In this document: positions 18,327 to 28,704 of the stretch, in pieces
Layout of the letters: each line of letters begins with the position of its first letter
How positions within the stretch are numbered: the first letter of the stretch is position 1
Assembly (NCBI GenBank): GCA_028279365.1
Contig: JANQNX010000001.1
Location: forward strand, 116,579-180,578
DNA from: Gammaproteobacteria bacterium
GTDB taxonomy: Bacteria > Pseudomonadota > Gammaproteobacteria > Eutrophobiales > Eutrophobiaceae
Length of the DNA: 64,000 nt
Direction: 5' to 3'
Translations under genes and position numbers: made by a program
The notes under the pieces: generated by a model
The model's input: only the letters and a program-made list of their open reading frames with translations
What the model was told of the DNA's origin: nothing
The model's database searches: none

Positions 18327-19493
18327 TTGTCGAGTAATAAGAAAATAAAGTTAGCTGTATTTATAGGTAGTTTAAGAAGAGGTGGTGCAGAAATACAGTT
18401 AAAAGAGATATTGCCAAAATTATCAAAAGATATTTTTTTAATAGATGTTTTTTTACTTTCTTCTGCTGGTGGCATGGAGGCAGAAATTAAGTCTAAGGAT
18501 ATCAATATTATTTACCCTTGGTTTGATACTAAAAATAAACCTCTATCTTTGCCGCTGAGAATAATTAGAATAATAATCCTATACACTCAGTTATTAGTAT
18601 ATTTCATAAGTAAGCGTCCGGATATAGTCCATTGTTTTTTGCCGCAAAGCTATTGCTTGGTTATGCCTGTGGCATTGATAACCAGGATAAAAATAAGAAT
18701 AGTGAGTCGGCTTAGCTTAAATAATTATAGGTTTGAACGTAAGTTTATGTGGTATATAGAGTGTTTTTTACATAATTTTATGTCCAAAATAATTGTAAAT
18801 GCTGGAGTTATTGCTCAACAATTAATAGATCTAGAAGGAGTTAGTCCGGAAAAGATTAAGAAAATATATAGCGGAGTAAATACAGATATCGACTTTAATA
18901 GCGATAAAAAAGTAATAAGAGCTAAATTAGATATAAAGCCTGATTCTTTCACGATGGTAATGGTGGCAAATTTAATTCCATATAAAGGACATCTTGACTT
19001 AATAAAAGCATTAGCTTCCATTTCACATAAATTACCACCTGAATGGACAATGCTTTTTGTAGGTCGTGATGACGGCATAAAATCGCTGCTAGTAAAAGAA
19101 ATCCACGGCCAGGGTATTAGTGAAAATTGCATATTTATTCATTCTGATAATGATATTTTTGAATATTATAAATGTGCTGATATTGGTATATTAACCTCAC
19201 ATGAGGAAGGTTTGTCTGTCTCTGTGCTAGAGGCAATGAGTATGTCTTTGCCTATGGTAGTTACAGATGTAGGAGGTAATGCTGAATCAGTTATAAATAG
19301 TGAAAATGGGTATGTAGTTAATGCTAAAGATTATGTCGGAATAGGCGAAGCTATTTTAAAATTATCTTCTGATGGTAATTGCCGTAAGTTAATGGGTAGC
19401 GCAAATAGGCGAAGAGTTATTGAATTATTTTCTATTGATAATGCGGTAAGTCTGCATGAGAAACTATATTTGGAATTAATTTCTTGTAATTAA
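18327..19493 (+). CDS. Glycosyltransferase family 4 (GT-B)
   Basis: A 388-residue retaining GT-B transferase. The N-terminal SLRRGGAEIQ loop, the central KIYSGVNTDID linker and the donor-site motif SHEEGLSVSVLEAMSMSLPMV (ExxxxxxxE) are typical of GT4. The start is TTG at 18327; no ATG or GTG occurs before the conserved N-terminus, and no strong Shine-Dalgarno is visible. It is closely similar in layout to the GT4 at 21429, suggesting duplication. The sugar and acceptor are unknown. Confidence 0.87.
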   Translation: MSSNKKIKLAVFIGSLRRGGAEIQLKEILPKLSKDIFLIDVFLLSSAGGMEAEIKSKDINIIYPWFDTKNKPLSLPLRIIRIIILYTQLLVYFISKRPDIVHCFLPQSYCLVMPVALITRIKIRIVSRLSLNNYRFERKFMWYIECFLHNFMSKIIVNAGVIAQQLIDLEGVSPEKIKKIYSGVNTDIDFNSDKKVIRAKLDIKPDSFTMVMVANLIPYKGHLDLIKALASISHKLPPEWTMLFVGRDDGIKSLLVKEIHGQGISENCIFIHSDNDIFEYYKCADIGILTSHEEGLSVSVLEAMSMSLPMVVTDVGGNAESVINSENGYVVNAKDYVGIGEAILKLSSDGNCRKLMGSANRRRVIELFSIDNAVSLHEKLYLELISCN

Positions 19494-19525
19494 TTTAGAG
19501 ATTCTTATTTGTTAAATATATATTT

Positions 19526-20458
19526 ATGAAAGTCCTAGTTACAGGTGCGTCAGGATTCATGGGCAGTTATGTTGTTGAAAAACTGTTAAAAGAAAATTAT
19601 TCAGTAAATGCACTTATTCATAATTTGCAGAACAGTAATCTAAGCACAAGTGTTTTATCTAAAATAAGAGTGTTTGAAGGTGATGTGCTTTCTAAAAAAT
19701 TGGTAAATGAAGCAATTAAAGATTGCGAAATTGTTTTTCATTTTGCTTCATTGATCGGTGTGAACAATTATCATAAAAAAAGAACTTTAACTATGAAAAT
19801 TGAGCAGGAAGGGCTTAAAATAGTTTGTGATGCCGCATTAGGGAATGGCTGTAATAAGATTATCTACCCTTCATCTAGCGCTGTATATGGCAGGCAGCTT
19901 GGTAAAGCAATAATGGATGAAAGCTTTTGTCCTGCACCTTTATCTAATTATGCGATAGCAAAAAGATATAATGAGATATATCTTGAGTCGTTATTCCATG
20001 ACGAAGGATTGAATTCTGCTTGCTTACGAATCTTTAATGTTTATGGCCCAAGACAAGATGAAAGATTAGTTATACCAAGATTTATTCAGAATGCGAATTT
20101 AGGTGAACCATTAGTTATATATGGTGATGGTAATCAGACTAGAGACTTTATTTATGTCGATGATGTTGTTGATATTTTATTTGAAATTTCTAAAACTCTC
20201 TCCGGATTTAAGGTCATAAATATAGGTAGTGGAATTACATCAAAAATCAATGACTTAGCAAATTGCATTATAAGAACTACTAATTCATCTTCGGAAATAA
20301 TTCATAAGACTATTCCAAATGAGCGACTTTCTTATGAAATTAATGATTGTGTTGCAAGCACAGTTCAATGTGATGCGTTTATGTCTAATGAATACTATAT
20401 TGATTTAGAAGAGGGTATTAATAATACGTTTAGCTTTATAAAACAGAATATAGTTTAG
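19526..20458 (+). CDS. NAD-dependent epimerase/dehydratase (GalE-like)
   Basis: A 310-residue extended SDR with TGASGFMG at residues 6-13, S117, and Y142/K146 (YAIAK). The segment RIFNVYGPRQD and the GDGNQTRDFIYVDDV strand are hallmarks of UDP-hexose 4-epimerases and dehydratases. It is the last + strand gene before the inverted methyltransferase gene. A UDP-sugar 4-epimerase activity is the likeliest assignment. Confidence 0.83.
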   Translation: MKVLVTGASGFMGSYVVEKLLKENYSVNALIHNLQNSNLSTSVLSKIRVFEGDVLSKKLVNEAIKDCEIVFHFASLIGVNNYHKKRTLTMKIEQEGLKIVCDAALGNGCNKIIYPSSSAVYGRQLGKAIMDESFCPAPLSNYAIAKRYNEIYLESLFHDEGLNSACLRIFNVYGPRQDERLVIPRFIQNANLGEPLVIYGDGNQTRDFIYVDDVVDILFEISKTLSGFKVINIGSGITSKINDLANCIIRTTNSSSEIIHKTIPNERLSYEINDCVASTVQCDAFMSNEYYIDLEEGINNTFSFIKQNIV

Positions 20459-20477
20459 GCTGACTGTGTCACTCAAA

Positions 20478-21248
20478 CTATTTTTCAGGTTTTCTCATAA
20501 TTATAAAGTTCATTCTAAATAAGCCGATTAAAAAGCCTGAAATGTTTTTAAAAGGTAATCTTTTTGCTAACTTAGCAGCACCACCATATGCATGTTCAAT
20601 ATAAAAATCCATGGGAGCCGAATAATTAGAAAAGATATTCTTAGCCAGTTTTTTATATTGGCTGTTGGTTATATAACATAGACTTTCCTGGCAATATTTA
20701 TAATTCAAGTCTACTAATTTTTTCCATGGTATGTGTTTTTGTATTTCTGCCTTGACTCCCAGGAAATGCCAGAGTGAAAGCCACCATTTTGGACAATTTG
20801 GCCATAAAAAATTGACTAAAGGTACTTTTATATGAGGCTCTGTCGGCAAGTACCATTTACTAGGATACATATGCATAGCATATCCGCCTGGCTTTAAAAT
20901 TCTTTTGACTTCTATAAATATTTCTTCTGTATTTAATGCATGTTCTAAAACGCTAGTGCTAATAACTATGTCAAATGTATTATCATCATAGGGTAATGTG
21001 TAAGGATCAAGTTCTATTTGTTTAAGTCTATTTTTATTAAATTCCGGGCTCCTTGCGCATCCGGCATAGATGTCGCAGCCATATGTTTCATATCCTATGT
21101 TTGAAAGACATTGACTTAATTTGCCGCTTCCACAGCCAAAATCTAGTATTTTGATTGTGCTCTTATCCTGACGATCTAATGTATGCTTTATAGCGAGATC
21201 AAAAAAAAGAGCTGTATCTTCGTAAGCGTATTTGTCGATAATTTCCAT
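20478..21248 (-). CDS. Class I SAM-dependent methyltransferase
   Basis: A 256-residue methyltransferase: motif I D36-FGCGSG-42, the acidic CDIY strand, and DIVISTSVLEH (motif IV) followed by LKPGGYAMHM. It is the only minus-strand gene in the polysaccharide locus, facing the epimerase gene (19 bp between stops) and divergent from the GT4 at 21429 with a 180-bp AT-rich gap that should hold promoters in both directions, although I see no confident -35/-10 pair. Its acceptor is unknown. The inversion suggests an independent insertion. Confidence 0.85.
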   Translation of the reverse strand: MEIIDKYAYEDTALFFDLAIKHTLDRQDKSTIKILDFGCGSGKLSQCLSNIGYETYGCDIYAGCARSPEFNKNRLKQIELDPYTLPYDDNTFDIVISTSVLEHALNTEEIFIEVKRILKPGGYAMHMYPSKWYLPTEPHIKVPLVNFLWPNCPKWWLSLWHFLGVKAEIQKHIPWKKLVDLNYKYCQESLCYITNSQYKKLAKNIFSNYSAPMDFYIEHAYGGAAKLAKRLPFKNISGFLIGLFRMNFIIMRKPEK

Positions 21249-21428
21249 TTTCGAGTATTCAATTTTTTGTTAATAATACAATTTTAAATATTAAAATGTC
21301 GATGAAAAATAAGACTTTTTTATGGATTTCTTTTCTTAAATTTTTATCATTCATTATGTGGATAGAGATAGTAACATAATTACATGTTCATCAATTTACT
21401 TATGGCTTATTCAGGTTAAAGTTATCAT

Positions 21429-22616
21429 ATGATAAGTGTTCTTTATATCATAGGCAGTCTTGATGTCGGAGGTGCGGAAAAACATCTTGTTAGATTATTG
21501 CCATTATTAAAGAAATCCAACCTGCATGTTTCTGTGTATACTTTAACTCATAAAGGAGAGCTGGCAAGAGTCCTGGAATCAGCGGGAATAGAAGTTTTTC
21601 AACCACCATTAGCTGATTTTTTTTATAAGAACGCTAGAGCCTTGAAGATACCTTTCTTGTTGCCTTTGACAGTATTGAATTTGTGGGTTTTGATGTTAAT
21701 TCGAAGGCCTGTAATTGTGCATTCATTTTTGCCAGCTGCTTATCTTCTTGGTGGTATTTGTTTTTTATTATCTGGCTCAAAGTTCTTTGTTATGAGTAGA
21801 AGATCGTTAAATGAATATCAAACGAAGCATCCGTTACTTTCGAGAATAGAATATTTTTTACATCGTAAAATAAACCTTGCCTTAGGTAATTCTTCATTAG
21901 TCATTGAACAGCTTAAACAGGAAGGAGTTCCACCATCAAAATTAAAATTAATATATAACGGAATTGATGCATCTAAAAAATATATTGACGTTGAAAGTTT
22001 AATTGAAAATAAAAAAAGAGCTCGAAATCTTTTAGATATTGACGATAGTTGTTTCGTTATAGTGATGGTTGCAAATATTATTAGTTACAAAGGCCATGAA
22101 GATTTAATTAGAGCAATATATGAAGTAAAAGATAGGATTCAGAAAGAAAACCTTGTGTTATTTGTTGGAAAAGATGGTGGCTTGCTTGAGAGCTTGATTA
22201 ATTTGTCTAATGAATTAAATTTATCTTCTAACATTCGGTGGCTAGGGCTTCTTCATAATGTCGATGATGTTCTTTATGCTTCTGATGTTGGAGTTTTATG
22301 CTCTCATCAAGAGGGCTTTTCGAATAGCATTTTGGAGTATATGTCTGCTTCCTTGCCGGTTATTGCAACTGACGTCGGAGGAAATTCAGAAGCTGTGAAA
22401 CATAAAGAGACAGGCTACATAGTCGAATCTAAAAATACGAAGATGCTTGGCGATGCGATTGTTGAACTTGCTAACAGTAAAGAGATGCGTTTGCTTATGG
22501 GAATAAGGGCCAATAAACGTGTGCATAATCTATTCTCCATCAATAAGTGTGCTGATGAGTATTTACAAACATATCTAAAACTTTTTAATGAAGAGAATAA
22601 TTTATCTGGTAACTGA
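21429..22616 (+). CDS. Glycosyltransferase family 4 (GT-B)
   Basis: A 395-residue GT4 transferase with the N-terminal GSLDVGGAEKHLVRLL loop, KLIYNGIDASK linker and donor-site motif SHQEGFSNSILEYMSASLPVIATDVGG. It parallels the GT4 at 18327 closely in length and motif spacing. The last 29 bp overlap the start of the next transferase gene. It heads the second transcriptional block of the locus after the divergent gap. Confidence 0.87.
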   Translation: MISVLYIIGSLDVGGAEKHLVRLLPLLKKSNLHVSVYTLTHKGELARVLESAGIEVFQPPLADFFYKNARALKIPFLLPLTVLNLWVLMLIRRPVIVHSFLPAAYLLGGICFLLSGSKFFVMSRRSLNEYQTKHPLLSRIEYFLHRKINLALGNSSLVIEQLKQEGVPPSKLKLIYNGIDASKKYIDVESLIENKKRARNLLDIDDSCFVIVMVANIISYKGHEDLIRAIYEVKDRIQKENLVLFVGKDGGLLESLINLSNELNLSSNIRWLGLLHNVDDVLYASDVGVLCSHQEGFSNSILEYMSASLPVIATDVGGNSEAVKHKETGYIVESKNTKMLGDAIVELANSKEMRLLMGIRANKRVHNLFSINKCADEYLQTYLKLFNEENNLSGN

Positions 22617-23724
22617 GGATTGGTATTTTTGCTCACATAGATTAGAGCTTGCTTCAGAAGCAGTAGCGCAAGGCTACGAGGTGTTTTTGATAACCAATGT
22701 TAGTGAGCATGCAGATCAAATAACCTCAAAAAATATCAAATTAATTCCTGTAAAGTTTTCGCGTTCTTTTAAAAATCCTGTAAAAGACATTTTTTTACTA
22801 TTTAGAGTTTTTGTTTTATATACACAGATTAAGCCAGATATAGTTCACCATGTTGCTTTAAAACCGATACTCTTAGGGTCGATTGCAGGTTTTTTTGTTT
22901 TAAATAAGATTAAACTAATAAAAATTAATGCAATTACTGGTATGGGCTCGTTATTTTTGACTTCAAACCTATTTTTGTCGGTTTTAAGAAAAGTCATAAT
23001 CTCTATACTTAAGTTATCTTTAAATAGAAAATTTACGCATTTGGTAGTGCAAAATACCGATGATCTTGTTCTGTTCAGAGATTTATATGGAATAAATGAA
23101 GATAAGATTTCACTGATTCGTGGGGCTGGCGTAAATACTCTAGAGTTTCGTGCCATGAAGCAATATAGAGCTCATGGTTCCCAATTAGTTATTATGGTTT
23201 CACGTTTATTAAAAGATAAAGGTGTAGAGGATTACATTGATGCAATCCGAATTCTCAAAAGAGGTTTTAAGAATGTTGAATTTGCGTTGGTCGGGAAAAT
23301 AGATAATGACAATCCTTCATCCATATCTATGGAAGATATATCAAAATGGGAAAAAGATGGGTTAATTAGTTGGTGGGGAAATCAAAAAAATATGGCGGAA
23401 ATATATAACAAGGCTGCGGTAGTCGTTCTGCCGTCCTATCGTGAAGGACTGCCAAAAGTCTTGCTTGAAGCATCTGCCTGTTCAGTACCAATCGTTTCAA
23501 CAGATGTGCCGGGTTGTCGTGAAATTGTGCGTGATGGTTATAACGGCTATTTAATTCCTGTACGTAATCCAAAAAAAATTGCCGAAGCAATTGCCATTTT
23601 GTTAAATGATAAGGAGATGATTGAAGTCATGGGAGCTAATGGTCGAAAATTAGTTGAGGAACACTTTTCTAGTAAAATTATTGTTAAGCAGACTTTGGAT
23701 TTGTATGTCAACCTACTTAAATAA
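22588..23724 (+). CDS. Glycosyltransferase family 4 (PglA/CapM-like)
   Basis: A 378-residue GT-B transferase beginning LVTEDWYFCSHRLELA, a start common to transferases that add the second sugar to an undecaprenyl-linked 6-deoxy-HexNAc. The donor region reads PSYREGLPKVLLEASACSVPIVSTDVPG. The ATG lies inside the end of the upstream GT4 gene (29-bp overlap). It directly precedes the WbpV/WbpL/WbpM-like trio, which supports an early step of lipid-linked repeat assembly. Confidence 0.87.
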   Translation: MKRIIYLVTEDWYFCSHRLELASEAVAQGYEVFLITNVSEHADQITSKNIKLIPVKFSRSFKNPVKDIFLLFRVFVLYTQIKPDIVHHVALKPILLGSIAGFFVLNKIKLIKINAITGMGSLFLTSNLFLSVLRKVIISILKLSLNRKFTHLVVQNTDDLVLFRDLYGINEDKISLIRGAGVNTLEFRAMKQYRAHGSQLVIMVSRLLKDKGVEDYIDAIRILKRGFKNVEFALVGKIDNDNPSSISMEDISKWEKDGLISWWGNQKNMAEIYNKAAVVVLPSYREGLPKVLLEASACSVPIVSTDVPGCREIVRDGYNGYLIPVRNPKKIAEAIAILLNDKEMIEVMGANGRKLVEEHFSSKIIVKQTLDLYVNLLK

Positions 23725-23739
23725 AATATCAATTTTAAA

Positions 23740-24693
23740 GTGGAAAAAATATTAGTCACCGGAGCGACGGGCTTTATTGGACAAGCACTTGTTCAGCATT
23801 TGCTTGCGAAAAACAAGAGAGTCAGTGCTGCTTTCCATCGCTCTAGACCGAATTGCTTAGATAATCAAAGCGTAAATTGGGTTAACTACAATCTTGATGA
23901 TAAAGAAAGCTTATTTAATATTGCATTGAGTGATGTTGATGTCGTTATTCATTTAGCAGGTCTAGCTCATCAATCTAGCAAACAGGCACAAAATAGCTTA
24001 ATTAAAATAAATGTGGAAAATACAGAAAGACTTGTCTTAGCTGCTTCAAATGCTGGTGTGAAACGTTTCATTTTTATTAGTACCATTAAAGTATATGGAG
24101 AAATTAGCTCTGCTGAGGGATTTACGGAAATAGACCTTCCTAACCCCTCAGATTTATATGGTGAAAGTAAATTGTTAGCAGAGAATCGCCTTATTAAAAT
24201 ATGTGAAACTTCTATGATGCAATATACTATTTTTCGAGTTCCATTAGTGTTTGGCCCTGGAGTAAAAGCTAATTTCTTTGATCTAATGAAAATTGTTTAT
24301 CATGGTGTGCCACTTCCATTTTCTGCTGTCGAAAACCTTCGTAGTTTGATTTATGTTGAAAATTTATGCCATGCAATTTCTATTAGCCTGGAAAAAACGA
24401 TAACTGCTAATAAACTTTTTTTGTTAAAAGATATAGATATATCTACTCCACAACTTATGAAAAGTTTTTCTAAGGCGTTTGGGATCCAATCTAGAATATT
24501 TCCTATGCCAATTTTTTTTCTAAAATTTCTGTCCATGATCTTGTTAAACTCTGGAAGATTAGAAAAACTGATAACGTCATTAACTATTGATGATTCTTAT
24601 TTTCGACAACTAACTGGTTGGGCGCCTGCTTTTAACTTTGATAAAAGTATTCAAGAAACTGCTGATTGGTATATTAGTAATTATGGGAAATGA
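23740..24693 (+). CDS. UDP-sugar 4-keto reductase/epimerase (WbpV-like)
   Basis: A 317-residue extended SDR starting at GTG 23740. Motifs: TGATGFIG (residues 7-14), S114, Y140/K144 (YGESK). Proteins of this type placed next to WbpL and WbpM reduce UDP-4-keto-6-deoxy-GlcNAc to UDP-QuiNAc or UDP-FucNAc. The stop overlaps the WbpL-like ATG by 4 bp. The choice between QuiNAc and FucNAc cannot be made from sequence. Confidence 0.82.
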   Translation: MEKILVTGATGFIGQALVQHLLAKNKRVSAAFHRSRPNCLDNQSVNWVNYNLDDKESLFNIALSDVDVVIHLAGLAHQSSKQAQNSLIKINVENTERLVLAASNAGVKRFIFISTIKVYGEISSAEGFTEIDLPNPSDLYGESKLLAENRLIKICETSMMQYTIFRVPLVFGPGVKANFFDLMKIVYHGVPLPFSAVENLRSLIYVENLCHAISISLEKTITANKLFLLKDIDISTPQLMKSFSKAFGIQSRIFPMPIFFLKFLSMILLNSGRLEKLITSLTIDDSYFRQLTGWAPAFNFDKSIQETADWYISNYGK

Positions 24694-25745
24694 CTAAGTT
24701 GAATATTTTTACTATTGTTCCGATAGTAATTGTCGTTGCTTTACTCTCTGCAGTTTTTACTGGCATTGCTCGTCGTTATTCGCTGAAAAATAAAATAATA
24801 GATATTCCTAACGAAAGAAGTTCTCATGAAATTGCTACCCCAAGAGGTGGTGGGGTCTCGCTGGCATGCATAACAATTTGCTCTATATTACTAGGATATA
24901 TTTTTGACCTTTTGGCACAAGATGACTTTCTAGCTTTATTTTTTAGTTTGACAGCTGTAGCAAGCATAGGTTGGCTGGATGATAAAGGAGATATTAGTTC
25001 CTATTGGCGGTTTATAATTTATTCTATTGCAGCACTTTGGTCATTATGCTGGGTTGGAGTATTAGAAAATATTCGTCTTGGTGATTTGATCATTGACATA
25101 TCATTTTCTTTTTCAATAATAATCACATGGCTAGGTATTGTATGGCTTACTAATCTTTATAACTTCATGGATGGAACCGACGGTTTAGCTGCAATGCAAG
25201 CAATTCTAGCTTCTTCTTTAGGTTTTATATTACTGTTACTGCAAAAAGAGCAGGGTTATGCCTTAATTTGTTTATGTCTTGCGAGTGCTAGTGCGGGTTT
25301 CATATATTGGAATTGGCCAACTGCTAAGATATTTATGGGTGACATTGGTAGCTGTATGATAGGTGCTTTCTTTGCAATATTTTCGATTATAACCGATAAA
25401 TCAGATATCATGCCTGTCAGTTTATGGTGCATGTTATTATCCTTATTTATATGTGATGCCACTTTTACACTTATAAAACGAATTATTTTTGGAGAAAAAT
25501 GGTACCAAGCTCATAAAATACATGCTTATCAATTATTAGTACAAATGGGGATGAGTCATAAAACATTGTTGTTAAATTTTATACTTATAAATTTGGTTAT
25601 CATCTGGCCGGCTACTTTTTTTGCTTGGTTGTATCCGCATTTAGCTGTGTATTTAGTATTTACTTTAGTTTGTATTTTGTTTTTTTTGTGGTTATTAATT
25701 CAGCTAAAATATCGCGCATTTATGGGAAAACACATCGGCAATTAA
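24690..25745 (+). CDS. Undecaprenyl-phosphate HexNAc-1-phosphate transferase (WbpL/WecA family)
   Basis: A 351-residue polytopic membrane protein of the MraY/WecA superfamily with about ten hydrophobic segments. Diagnostic motifs include RGGGVSL, the Asp pair region GWLDDKGD, NLYNFMDGTDGLA and KIFMGDIGS. It starts lipid-linked repeat synthesis by transferring a 6-deoxy-HexNAc-1-phosphate (or HexNAc-1-phosphate) to undecaprenyl phosphate at the inner membrane. ATGA overlap with the upstream reductase gene shows translational coupling. Confidence 0.9.
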   Translation: MTKLNIFTIVPIVIVVALLSAVFTGIARRYSLKNKIIDIPNERSSHEIATPRGGGVSLACITICSILLGYIFDLLAQDDFLALFFSLTAVASIGWLDDKGDISSYWRFIIYSIAALWSLCWVGVLENIRLGDLIIDISFSFSIIITWLGIVWLTNLYNFMDGTDGLAAMQAILASSLGFILLLLQKEQGYALICLCLASASAGFIYWNWPTAKIFMGDIGSCMIGAFFAIFSIITDKSDIMPVSLWCMLLSLFICDATFTLIKRIIFGEKWYQAHKIHAYQLLVQMGMSHKTLLLNFILINLVIIWPATFFAWLYPHLAVYLVFTLVCILFFLWLLIQLKYRAFMGKHIGN

Positions 25746-25752
25746 TTTGATA

Positions 25753-27606
25753 ATGTTGATGAATCGTAAATATTCAATAATACTGCATGACATGTTAATT
25801 ACTGCTATAGCCTGGCAAGGGGCATGGTGGTTACGTTTTAATTTGGACTTTCCCTTTTATAATTGGCAACTTAGCTTTTACACATTGCCTTTTGTTTTGT
25901 TGATACAAGGACTCGTTTTTAGAAGATTTCGACTTTATCGAGGGCTATGGCGTTTTGCGAGTTTGCCTGACTTGTGGAATATATTTAGAGCATGTTTTGT
26001 TGGGGCTCTCAGTATTACCATCATGTTGTTTATGTGGTCAAGATTAGAGGGTATTCCTCGGTCAATTCTTATACTTTATCCAATTTTGCTTATGTTTTTC
26101 TTGGGTGGTCCAAGACTCACATATCGGATGTGGAAAGATCACTCTCTTAATCTGAATTCTTCCGTTAATAGGAAAGCAGTTATGATTGTTGGCGGGGGGT
26201 CTGCGGCTGATATGCTTGTTAGAGATATGCTAAGAGAAGGCAAATTACAACCTGTTGCTATTGTAGATGATAATCCTAGACTGTTCGGGACAGAAATACA
26301 TGGAGTGAGTGTATTAGGAAACATTTCTGAACTTCCGGAAATTGCTGCACAGAAAGATGTGCATCTAATTATTATAGCAATACCATCTGCAACAAGTCAG
26401 CAAATGCAAAATATAATTAGTATTTGCGAAAAAACAGATTGCTCAATACGTACCTTACCGAGTACACAGGATATGATTTCTGGAAAAGTATCTGTTAGTG
26501 AATTGCGTGAGGTTCTAATCGAAGATTTACTTGGTAGGGAAAAAGTAAAACTAGACTGGTCAGCGATTAGGAATGGCGTGCAAAACAAACGAGTGCTTAT
26601 TACTGGAGGTGGTGGTTCAATTGGCTCTGAATTATGTAAACAAATAGCATCTTTGGAGCCAGCACAAATAGTGATTCTAGATCATAGTGAATATAACTTA
26701 TATCGTATAGAGAAAACATTTTGTAAATTGGGCGAAAGTGCAATTTTTTTGCTAGCAAATATTTGCGATATGATGGCTATAGAAAAAGTAATGTCTGAAT
26801 ATGAACCTGATATAATTTTTCATGCTGCTGCTTATAAACATGTGCCTATTCTTCAACGTCAGCCATATCAGGCAATTCGTAATAATGTTATTGGCACTAA
26901 AAATATGGTTGATGTAGCTGGTAAATATGGGTGCGAAAGATTTGTTTTAATTTCAACGGATAAAGCCGTTAATCCGGAAAATATGTTAGGCGCTAGCAAG
27001 CGAATTGCTGAGATGTACACAGAGGCACAATTAGATAAATATCAAACAAAGTATATGACAGTCAGATTTGGTAATGTGCTTGATTCTGAAGGTAGCGTGG
27101 TTCCTTTATTTAGAGAGCAGATTAAATCAGGTGGCCCTGTAACGGTTACGCATCCCGATATTACCCGGTATTTTATGACTATTCCTGAAGCCTGTCAGCT
27201 CATCATGCAGGCCAGTACTCTAGGAAGTGGTGGTGAGATATTCGTGCTAGATATGGGTGAGCCAGTAAAAATTAATAAACTTGCCGAGCAGATGATCCGT
27301 CTTTCTGGATTGATACCTAATAAAGATATAGATATTGAATATACAGGGTTAAGATCTGGAGAAAAAATGTATGAGGAGCTTTTTTATGAAAATGAAAATT
27401 GTGAGCGTACATCTCATAAAAAAATATTCATTGCTAAGTATCCAGATCAAGATAATGAAAAAATTATTAAAAAAATATACAAACTTGTTGATATTAATGA
27501 AAATGTAACCAATGAAATGATAGAATTATTAGTGAGCGATTTAGTGCCTTACAAATCCTCGACTTCGAATAATATAATTTCATTTAAGGAAGTTAATAAT
27601 CAATGA
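25753..27606 (+). CDS. wbpM: UDP-GlcNAc 4,6-dehydratase (WbpM/CapD type, membrane-bound)
   Basis: About 617 residues: four N-terminal membrane helices (residues 1-115), a first Rossmann domain ([10 protein letters not shown]) and a second catalytic SDR domain ([14 protein letters not shown]). The catalytic region reads STDKAV...NMLGASK; the residue four before the Lys is Leu, where WbpM-type enzymes carry Met and PglF-like relatives may vary. It makes UDP-2-acetamido-4-keto-2,6-dideoxyhexose for the reductase at 23740. The ATG at 25753 or 25759 is more likely than the TTG at 25747. The stop overlaps galU by 4 bp. Confidence 0.9.
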   Translation: MLMNRKYSIILHDMLITAIAWQGAWWLRFNLDFPFYNWQLSFYTLPFVLLIQGLVFRRFRLYRGLWRFASLPDLWNIFRACFVGALSITIMLFMWSRLEGIPRSILILYPILLMFFLGGPRLTYRMWKDHSLNLNSSVNRKAVMIVGGGSAADMLVRDMLREGKLQPVAIVDDNPRLFGTEIHGVSVLGNISELPEIAAQKDVHLIIIAIPSATSQQMQNIISICEKTDCSIRTLPSTQDMISGKVSVSELREVLIEDLLGREKVKLDWSAIRNGVQNKRVLITGGGGSIGSELCKQIASLEPAQIVILDHSEYNLYRIEKTFCKLGESAIFLLANICDMMAIEKVMSEYEPDIIFHAAAYKHVPILQRQPYQAIRNNVIGTKNMVDVAGKYGCERFVLISTDKAVNPENMLGASKRIAEMYTEAQLDKYQTKYMTVRFGNVLDSEGSVVPLFREQIKSGGPVTVTHPDITRYFMTIPEACQLIMQASTLGSGGEIFVLDMGEPVKINKLAEQMIRLSGLIPNKDIDIEYTGLRSGEKMYEELFYENENCERTSHKKIFIAKYPDQDNEKIIKKIYKLVDINENVTNEMIELLVSDLVPYKSSTSNNIISFKEVNNQ

Positions 27607-28478
27607 TCAAGGTGACAAAAGCGGTTTTTCCTGTTGCAGGGCAAGGTACTCGGTTTCTGCCTGCGACAAAAGCTAACCCCAAAGAAATGCTGCCAATAGT
27701 TGATAAACCTCTGATTCAATATGCGGCTGAAGAAGCGGTGGCAGCCGGCATAACCGAACTTATTTTTATTACTGGGCGCACCAAGCGTTCCATAACAGAT
27801 CACTTTGACAAAGCATATGAGTTGGAAACTGAGCTAGAAAAAAAAGGAAAAACTCAAAAGCTTGATGTTGTTCGGAGTATTGTCCCTGAAAATGTTACTT
27901 GTATTTATATTCGACAGTCAGAGCCGCTTGGCTTAGGGCATGCAGTGCTTTGTGCAAAGCCAGTGATTGGCAATGAACCATTTGCAGTGATACTTCCAGA
28001 TGATTTAATAGATGATGGTCTACGAGGTGCTACTAAGCAAATGGTAGATAAATATGAAAGGCAGCGTAAAAGCGTAATAGCTTGTATGAATGTTCCTCGA
28101 GAAGATACTAATAAATATGGTATTGTAGAAGCTATTCCTACAGATGACTCATCACTTTTTAAGATAAGTAGTATTGTTGAAAAACCGAAGCCGGAAAATG
28201 CCCCCACTACTTTAGGAGTTGTTGGTCGTTATGTATTAAGTCCGGAAATATTCTACTGTCTGGAAGATACGCCACGGGGTGAAGGAAATGAAATTCAATT
28301 AACTGATGCAATAAGTTTATTATTGAATAAAGAATCAGTTTACGCTTTTGAATTCGAAGGTACACGTTATGACTGTGGTTCTAAATTAGGTTACATGCAA
28401 GCTTCAGTAGAATATGCTCTAAAAGATGATGATATAAGTTCAGAATTTAATAATTATTTGAAAGAAAGGAACATATAG
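27603..28478 (+). CDS. galU: UTP-glucose-1-phosphate uridylyltransferase
   Basis: A 291-residue GalU with the complete signature [24 protein letters not shown] at the N-terminus (residues 6-29), [10 protein letters not shown], and [17 protein letters not shown] near the C-terminus. It makes UDP-glucose, a precursor for glycan sugars. It is coupled to wbpM by an ATGA overlap. The 226-bp region after its stop (28479-28704) is AT-rich and has no clear terminator; only a weak AAGCA/TGCTT hairpin near 28555-28570 is seen. Confidence 0.95.
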   Translation: MIKVTKAVFPVAGQGTRFLPATKANPKEMLPIVDKPLIQYAAEEAVAAGITELIFITGRTKRSITDHFDKAYELETELEKKGKTQKLDVVRSIVPENVTCIYIRQSEPLGLGHAVLCAKPVIGNEPFAVILPDDLIDDGLRGATKQMVDKYERQRKSVIACMNVPREDTNKYGIVEAIPTDDSSLFKISSIVEKPKPENAPTTLGVVGRYVLSPEIFYCLEDTPRGEGNEIQLTDAISLLLNKESVYAFEFEGTRYDCGSKLGYMQASVEYALKDDDISSEFNNYLKERNI

Positions 28479-28704
28479 AGCAACAAGTTTGATGTTTATG
28501 TATTTCTATTGCTTTAATAATACAATAAAAATTAAATTCTACTAGTTAATAGCAAAGCATTTTCATGCTTCGAAATTGTTCACTTTATAAAGTTTGCTAA
28601 CAAGCTTTAATTGCTGAATAAGTAATTTCCCAATTATTTGATTTTTTAGTAATAACACCTTAATTTTTTAGGCCACTATCATTTTTACCGACAAAAAAAA
28701 ACCT

